Assembly: GCA_963855995.1 (NCBI GenBank)
Contig: OY979721.1
Location: forward strand, 2,108,001 to 2,172,000
Source: Muricea muricata
Taxonomy: Eukaryota > Cnidaria > Anthozoa > Malacalcyonacea > Plexauridae
Direction: 5' to 3'
Length of the DNA: 64,000 bases
Positions within the stretch are counted from its first letter, which is position 1. The number at the start of each line of letters is the position of its first letter. The notes under the pieces were generated by a model, which was given only the letters and a program-made list of their open reading frames with translations, did no database searches and had not been told where the DNA came from. Positions 57,184 through 64,000 of the stretch are shown in pieces. The position numbers and the translations under genes are program-made.

Positions 57184-57344
57184 AGAGCAATGCGAACATT
57201 TATCTAATGTAATATGTCTGTAGAGACTGTTGAAAATGGGGTTTGCGTCCAGTCTACATGTCAACATATTGAGTATATTTCCAACCAAATTCATAGTTGT
57301 TAGTTGTACATCGTATGGTTGTTAGAAACGTATGTGAAATTTAA

Positions 57345-57350
57345 AATAAA
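57345..57350 (+). terminator. AATAAA polyadenylation signal of the CAPS2 homologue
   Basis: An AATAAA 162 bp after the TAG at 57181-57183 and just before a minisatellite; a plausible 3' end. Confidence 0.6.
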
Positions 57351-57383
57351 TTTGATGTTTGAAAAATTGTAATTATTTAATTA

Positions 57384-57995
57384 AGGCAGGGTCAAACGGT
57401 TTTCTCAAGAACAAGAGTTGCATGAGAGTTGACAAGCGAGAGTGTGTATGAGCGTTTCTTCAACTCTCATGTCCTGGTCAAATGAGAACAAGAGTTGCAT
57501 GAGAATTGATGAGAGTTGACAAGCGAGAGTTTGTATGAGAGTTTTCTCAACTCTCATGTCCTGGTCAAACGAGAACAAGAGTTGTACGAGAATTAATGAG
57601 CTGGCAAGCGAGAGTTTGTATAAGAGTTTTCTCAACTTCGATGGTCTGGTCTAACGAGAATAAGAGTTTTTTTCATCTCGGATGTCCTTGTCAAACGAGA
57701 ATAAGAGTTGCATGAGAGCTCGTATGAGAGTTTTCTCAACTTTCATGTCCTGGTTGAGTTTGTAATGAGAACTTTCATAACTCTTACGACAAGAATTGGA
57801 TGAGAGTTTATGAGAGTTGACAAACGAGTGTGAATCAGAGTTTTCTCAACTCACGTGTTCTGGTCAAACGAGAACAAAAGTTTCATGAGAGTTGAGAAGC
57901 GACAGTTTTCACGTATTAGAGTATTCTCAACTTTCTTAACTTTCATGTCATGTTCAAGCGAGAACAAGAGTTATACGAGAGTTTTTAATCTGTAA
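57384..57995. repeat. GAGAGTTG-rich minisatellite downstream of CAPS2
   Basis: About seven degenerate units of roughly 60-120 bp contain GAACAAGAGTTGCATGAGAG, TTGACAAGCGAGAGT, TTTCTCAACTCTCATG and TCCTGGTCAAACGAG. The CTCAACTCTCATG and CATGAGAGTTGA motifs are mutually inverted, so each unit can pair with itself. Confidence 0.75.
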
Positions 57996-58380
57996 ATTAA
58001 ACTCTAAAACATTTTTATACTGTGAACTCCATAAAAATCTAATATATTACAAAAGTTAGAACTACAAAGTTAAATTGTAAAATTAACAAGTTTAACAAAG
58101 TTAAATGATTAAAATTAAGAAGTTAAAATGTGCTGAAATACTTCTGCAGTAACACACTCATAAGCCAAAATCAATATCTGATCAGGACTTCTCATATTTC
58201 AACAGAAATTCAGTAACAGTGTTAACATAAAACTTAAAGAAAACTTCCTAGTAACAGCTTGTTAATATAGCCTAGAAATATTTCATTTCTGACAACTTGT
58301 TTGGATCAATAGTTTTGATTCCTGAAGTTTTGAAATAAGCAGACTTGTACAAATACAGAAAGTGTATTACTTTGAGCTAA
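57996..58380. other. Gene-free stretch
   Basis: AT-rich sequence with no supported feature. Confidence 0.35.
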
Positions 58381-58913
58381 CATTGCCAGTGCAGGTAGTG
58401 CAGTTGATAGTACACAAAAGGTATAGTAGGTTCTTTTACAACCTGAAGAAAGAAAGTGAAAATCAATGTTTTAGAGTAAATACTACAAACTTCCCACAAA
58501 GAGCATTTGTTTTATTCTATACGTTTCGACAAGTATTACATGTCATCTTCAGTAGAATAATGAAGCCTTTGCTTGAAACATCAATTTTCACTCCCTTGTT
58601 TCAGGTTGTGAAAGAACCTATACCTTTCGTGTGCTAACCCAGCTTTGAACAACTGGCCCCAACACCAAGTGGAGAGTTGGTAAATTATAAATAACTCATC
58701 AAATTAGTCAGAAACTGGGCAATTCAGGTGAACATGAAAGGTACAGGTTCTTCCACTACCTGAAACAATGAATTGTAAATCGATGTTAGAGCCAAAGAGC
58801 CAACAAAGGGCCTTCCCTTGAAACATCGATTTTCACTTTATTGTTTCAGGTAGTGAAAAAACCAGTCCTATACCTTCGGTGTACTATCAACTGCACTGCC
58901 TACACTGGCAACA
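58381..58913. repeat. Two hairpins inside an outer inverted repeat
   Basis: The outer arms ATTGCCAGTGCAGGTAGTGC and GCACTGCCTACACTGGCAAC enclose two hairpins at about 58418-58628 and 58738-58880. Each hairpin pairs AGGTACAGGTTCTTNNACTACCTGAAAC-like sequence with its complement. A family D end (AGCTTTGAACAACTGGCCCC) lies between them, near 58640-58665. Confidence 0.65.
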
Positions 58914-59488
58914 TTGGTTTGAGATATTTGAGTGAACACCTTTTGAAATTATTAAATATTTTTCTTCTAAAATTGAATCTAAGCCGGGTTGTTAAAACAA
59001 AAGTTACAGCCCCCCTCCCCCCGAGATGGTTTCGGACCCTCAGTGTAAAGGATATCCGATATAATTTAGATCTCGAACACACACCAGATGTGCCATGTTT
59101 CAGTACTTCCAATTCACACATCCCTGTGGCTCAAGTACATGTGTGATCCAGATTTACACATATCTATGTCTAGGGGCGTAGCTAGAAAGTTAATAGGGGG
59201 GAGGTGTATATTCATATATTCAAATTCTTCCTTACAAGTTCTTTTTAAACCAACTTCAAATTGAGCAATTTGAGTTTGATTTTAAAAACTCGTTATGCAG
59301 AACAGGAATATATTAATATACCCCCCCCCCCAATTAACATTCTAACATGACCCTGTCTATGTCATTAATCCTATCTCCACCCAAATAGTTTGGTCAACAA
59401 TTTATCTCTTGTAGTGATTACATGCACTCCAATATGGTGTGTTTGATTGGTTGTCCACATCTGGTTCCAACTACAAAATCATTTCTGC
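58914..59488. other. Gene-free stretch, 3' flank of the minus-strand gene
   Basis: Contains a poly-C run near 59322-59331 and no supported gene. The 3' UTR of the gene at 59489-60010 should lie here. Confidence 0.35.
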
Positions 59489-60010
59489 TCAGATGACTGT
59501 TTCTTTTGGCCCATTCCGCGTTGGACTTCGATCGGTCTGTTCCATCAAAGGTCTTGAGACTGCCTGTTCTTTCTTGCTAGCCCTCTTACTAGCATTGCGT
59601 ACAAACAACGGTTTCTCTCTGTGTTCAATAACCAATCTTGCTTGCTCTTCCGGTGATTTCTTTTCAAAACAAAAAATAACTGTAGAGCCACTCAGTTTCG
59701 AAATATCTTTCGCTAAAACGGCCTCCCAGTACTTGACGCACTTCAAGCGGTTAATTCCAACATCGCTCTCGGGAAGGCCCAAGTTTGGTGTGGTCGATTC
59801 GATCCAATTATTAATCCTTTCCTCCCCACATTCCCTGTCTACGACAGGATCCAATTGTAAAGACTCGCCAATAATGTTAACCAAAGCTAGCTCGTCTTCG
59901 CTACTTCCTAAGTAACGAGCATATTTTGGCTCCTGTGATTCTTGCGTAAGACAACAAAATCCTGGCGAGAACGTGGACGAAACCACCGGTCTACAACAAC
60001 ACTGGCCCAT
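59489..60010 (-). CDS. Unrecognised 173-residue protein with an N-terminal MGQCCC lipidation signal
   Basis: The single open frame starts at the ATG whose first base is 60010; upstream in-frame codons include a GTG but no ATG. The start MGQCCC puts Gly at position 2, the site of N-myristoylation, next to three cysteines that could be palmitoylated, so membrane attachment is predicted. The rest is soluble: Cys-rich to about residue 21, then an acidic middle (SSEDELALVNII, VVDRECGEERINNWIES), a KCVKYWEAVLAKDISKLSG segment and a basic Lys/Arg-rich C-terminus. There is no TM helix and I recognise no domain. Coding status rests on the long open frame with sensible composition and the lipidation start. 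Further 3' exons cannot be excluded. The function is unknown. Confidence 0.6.
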   Translation of the reverse strand: MGQCCCRPVVSSTFSPGFCCLTQESQEPKYARYLGSSEDELALVNIIGESLQLDPVVDRECGEERINNWIESTTPNLGLPESDVGINRLKCVKYWEAVLAKDISKLSGSTVIFCFEKKSPEEQARLVIEHREKPLFVRNASKRASKKEQAVSRPLMEQTDRSPTRNGPKETVI

Positions 60011-63000
60011 GTTTATAAACACTTCACCGCATTACAAACTGTTTTTACTACATATACTACGAGAAATCTTCGACCACGTTATGTAACACAAAAGAAATCA
60101 CAATTCTAAGCTCGAGAATCTTTCAAGAGGTTTGCTTTTTATCAATGCCTCGAGGACTTTCGTAATCTACGTAAAAGATCACGTTACAAGATTAAATTTT
60201 GAAAATGAAAAACAAACATGATGGTTTTGGTTACAAATTATGTCCGTTGTAAACACATGACGCTCTTCGATATCGAAAAGTGATCCTTAAAACCAGGAAT
60301 ACGATTGTATTTATGGGAAAAGGATGCCTTTCTGAGCCATTTGAGGAGTTTTTTTTTTCAAGAAATTTGATGTTTCTAGGATCTTGATGTTCCTAAGATG
60401 TGCTCGCATTGATTTTTAAAGTTTTGGAAATGCCATTTGACAAGCCAAAGCAGAAATCATCTCCAACCAAAAAGCAAGTGAAGTCAAGATGCTGAGGAAA
60501 AGCAGGCTGTTTTTAGCATGTTGCTAAGGAATTCTCTTGATGGAATGTGAGATAACAATATGGCCGACAGGCAAATTTATAAGAATTCACAATCACTTTT
60601 TCGTAATTTGCCCCATGAAAAAATTACACATGTCCACTTAGCCGCATGACAAGCTTTAACTTTTGCGTAACTTAAATTACATGCCGTCGTTTTAGTGCAA
60701 GCGACTTCATTAGCACAGTTAAGTTACGTTAACCTGCGTAATTAATCAACCCAAAGCCAAAAGTAATCTTACAATTTATTAATGGTGCAATAAATAATGC
60801 ATTAAAACACAGCAGGACGTCTGGACAATACATGTTTAAAAATTTATATTGTTTGTTGAACAACGAAGGCTTATTTTGCTGTCGGTATGAATAATTAACA
60901 AATGCAGTTAGCAAATGTTTTTTTTTCATAAATCAGAAAACAAGGAATAGCGGATACAGCGAGGTCTAAGTCTAGTGTTTTCGTACAGTTTGAAAGGGCC
61001 AAGAAAACCAGTGCTTTTCAAAACCACAACACTTAGACATAAAGAACTATAATTACTCTATTTCTGTTCGGTTTGATGATTACAAACAAAAACGCACATA
61101 AGCAAGTACTTCGCCAGACACGCAAGTCAAACGCTTTTTCAAGGAAAGATTAAACAACTTGAAGTGGTTCACATGTAGCTTCACTCGCTCAACTTTTTTC
61201 TGTTTTCTTCTATTTCAGAACCGTGCAGCCCAGCAATCAACCCGTAGTCTCTAGAGTACAGGCTCAACTCTAGCCGTCAAAGATAAGCTTAGTGAATACA
61301 TATAGCACTACTAAAAATGAAATTCTGCATCCCAGAACTCAAGTACGACTACATTGTCATTCAGATCTCTAGTCTTCAATTATTCTTTTCTAGCTCTTAC
61401 TACTCAATGGGAAATTGCGAGGAAAGCAAACGCTAAAGAGAACAGCCCATTTCCTCCCAGTCTTAGTTTTTCCATTGCTTTAAAGCGCAGAAAATAGCAC
61501 TTATTAGAGTTATATAACAATAAACTCTCATTAAACATTGTTTTGCACATACTAGGTTTCCGTACAAACGACCTGCATGGGTTAAAGCGTAACCTGCTGG
61601 TTTAGTTTGGGTATCTCTGTATGTCCGTTTATTCCACAGCATCAAACAATAAAACACGCACGAAGACATATTTACAAGTTCATAATTAGAAAGTTTATGA
61701 TCAAATTGAAGAAAACCTACTGTGAACTGAACTCGAATCAGAGTTATATTCAACACTCAACTAAAAATTGACTTCCAGAACAAGACACTAAGATGTATTT
61801 AAATATACCAATATAATTATCATTTGACCAATCGAATTTTCGAAGAAACAGGTACATAGTAGTAATAAAAGAGGATATTGTCAGGAATTACAGAGATTAT
61901 AAAACTATATGCAAACCAGTGAACTCTAAATTAGACTGGAACGATAACTTGGTCGCCATCTTTGAAGCCAAATTGGTTATCAATAGGTTATCAAGTTCAG
62001 TCCTTTTCTCTTGTTTCTCTCGGCGCGGTTGACACCATTCTTCTAGGAATGTACCGATATTTGATGTTTTTATTTTGATTTAAGAGGTAATTTTATGGTT
62101 TATGAACTTATAACCCAGTTTGCGATACAGTCTTTTTTAAAAATAGCAAATACCTCGGGAAAATAGTACTAAGACTGTTTACGACATTTGTAGTTGTTGC
62201 CGCCATCTTGGCTTCACCCAAACGTCGGGTTTTTATCTGGAGTTATCGTCCCAGTATTTATAGAGTTCACTGATCAAACCAATACATTCACAGCATTCAA
62301 ACCTTGGCACAAGAGTGGAACATATAATTCTGCCAATCTACCAAAACGGATCACCCAAATACTCACAAGAGAAACTCTGGTCTCTAAACTAGCTGAAGTG
62401 AATCCCTTTTCACGACAAACCCAAGAGAATATGTCAACCAAACATAAGTTGCCCGATTCATACAACGTTAGTCTTAACCAACAGTCACTGCTACACACGA
62501 CGCCACGGCTGTAAATTAATTGCCAATCAAACCACAAGCTATAAATCTGTTATCTCTTAAGTACTAACAAACTGGAACATAAAGGAAATGAAATTCGGAA
62601 AAGAGCTTGCAACTTTAATTCAAGATGAATTGTGAAAGAGATTTGTATGATAGTAAAGTGTACAGGAATAGGTTTGATTTTAAATGCCACGGTATAAATT
62701 TTACGATGAATTCTTACGCCGTTCGACTGTGGACACTCTCTACGAATCTCCACAGGATAATATAATACGCTTACACAGTACTTGTTTAGTGTTATGTCGA
62801 CGCAGCAGGGATTTAATTTACTGAGTAATTCCGCTACTAACCTTCAAGCTCTATCCGTACTGCGAGCGAAAATTACCATAACAAAGCTAAAGGCCTGTAA
62901 GCTTTAAACAACAACGACATGTATTGAATGGACTTTGTAAAGCGTTGTTTAATGAGCTCATTATGAGTACATACCTAAAGGAGGTACAATTGGCTGGACA

Positions 63001-64000
63001 ATAAAGGCAAGGTGATTTAAATTTAGCTTGTTGAGACGTGAACGAGGGAACACTCGCGAAATTGTGGTGTAAAATTGAGCAGCAAGAGAAGAGATACACT
63101 CGAAGGAACACTACAGAATACTTACCAAAGGCCCGCAGAGATTATCTATTTCTTTGAATTGAGATAAATTCCACTTAATCCAAGCAAATTGCCGAACAGA
63201 TTTTAAGTGAATTGGTGACGACAGCTCAAAGCTTTTTCAAAATTATCTGGTCTCGTAAAGGATGTGGTTTGGGATGAATCGTTAAGATGAATATTTCAGC
63301 AAGTTAGCAGTGGCAAAAGAACTTCATATGGTAACAAAGAAATTTGGTGCTTTTATGGGACTGGTCAATATTTGCGGCTATCAATTTTACAACCTGTTAA
63401 CGAAGTCGTTTTCTGGAGTTTATTTGGACTTCTGTTCGGGCTAGTTAGATTAAAATCGTTGGATAATATCCAGTTCGTTTGCGGTTTGCTGGCGCAACAA
63501 AAAGATTTCGCACTATCGATAATATAAACATCTGGTCACAAGCGACACACATTCGACAGTAAAAACTTTGGTAAATTTATACTAACTTATCTTGCGTCGA
63601 TTTATTTTTCTCTAAAAAGTTAAATATCGCCGAGTTCAAGTCTTTTTGGCAACAAAGATCAACTAGTTTTATATCATTGTTGAATTACATCATATTTTGA
63701 GGCGAAATTTAATTTTGTACAATCGTGAAAACACTGTCGACTTGTGGTTCGGTTATTTGATTACGGTTGTTTTGGAATTACCCACTGCGATTAAGGTATT
63801 TGATGGATTTCAAGATTCCTTAGTACCGCTAAACAACATTAAGGTTAAATAAAGAGCTTTAGCGTGTTGAAGAGCAACAAAATAAACACAATCTACCGAT
63901 AAACCACTGGCATTAATTGTACAATTGAAGGATCAGCCTTGAACTGCCACTCGAACATTAATTTGTAATCAATATCCCAGACGGTCTGTGGTAAAATTTC
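60011..64000. other. Right-hand stretch without a supported gene
   Basis: No recognisable coding domain, tRNA or tandem array. ORFs at 62194-62514 (+) and 61463-61756 (-) are the longest and show no family features. A short candidate exon pair at 60430-60477 and 61219-61254 is discussed under findings. The first few hundred bases should contain the promoter of the minus-strand gene at 59489-60010. Confidence 0.4.

Noticed and set aside
16070..57995. CRISPR-like array
   Set aside because: The regularly spaced repeats (55 bp, 114 bp, 22 bp, 21 bp, 19 bp) are contiguous tandem repeats without unique spacers, in a eukaryotic genome.
62194..62514. 106-codon ORF near the right end
   Set aside because: No recognisable domain, no paired exon and no conserved motif; length is within chance for AT-rich DNA.

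Overview
The window is nuclear DNA of an animal, most likely a cnidarian. Genes are split into many small exons with GT..AG introns, the DNA is AT-rich, and foldback (MITE-like) transposons are very dense. The strongest lineage clue is a gene at 26359-31070 whose C-terminus carries two cysteine-rich modules of the minicollagen type (C-x3-C-x3-C-x3-C-x3-CC), a hallmark of the nematocyst capsule. I cannot tell coral, anemone or hydrozoan apart from this sequence alone. All exon boundaries below come from reading-frame phase, splice consensus and family similarity recognised by eye; no search was run.

Layout. (1) 1-790: 3' end of a non-LTR retrotransposon. (2) 3379-5340 (+): a short type I membrane protein with one MANEC/MANSC-like eight-cysteine domain; its first exon was not found. 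(3) 6689-7765 (-): an intronless class A GPCR of neuropeptide-receptor type, convergent with the previous gene. (4) 14976-20281 (+): a second, larger MANEC protein in eight exons (signal peptide, two MANEC, three EGF, one transmembrane helix, tyrosine-motif tail). (5) 22364-23745 (-): a GAS2-like CH + GAR cytoskeletal linker whose GAR module lacks the usual cysteines. (6) 26359-31070 (+): signal peptide, Pro/Ala-rich stretch, SEA domain and two minicollagen-type CRDs. (7) 35623-44522 (+): a complete eight-exon glutamate carboxypeptidase II-like M28 peptidase of 735 residues. (8) 46328-57183 (+): a complete 19-exon calcyphosin-2 (CAPS2) homologue of 676 residues. (9) 59489-60010 (-): a 173-residue protein with an MGQCCC start. 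The two MANEC genes look like diverged paralogues; otherwise the neighbours share no obvious pathway.

Mobile DNA. Many terminal-inverted-repeat elements can be delimited together with their target duplications: TTAA (piggyBac type), TA with CAGT-like ends (Tc1/mariner type), about 8 bp with CAGTGG ends (hAT type), TAA (PIF/Harbinger type) and 9 bp (Mutator type). Several are nested, and intact copies elsewhere in the window show the order of insertion. There are also tRNA-derived SINE-like repeats, a 114-bp tandem repeat at three separate loci, several minisatellites, a 267-bp GTTT microsatellite, and a foldback element with a tRNA-like sequence near its centre.

The most notable items are the SEA/minicollagen-CRD protein and its first intron, a degenerate tandem array whose units mimic the exon 2 splice acceptor but lack AG at the homologous site. 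Next come the peptidase with an intact zinc site but altered substrate-pocket residues, the cysteine-less GAR domain, and the nested foldback elements.
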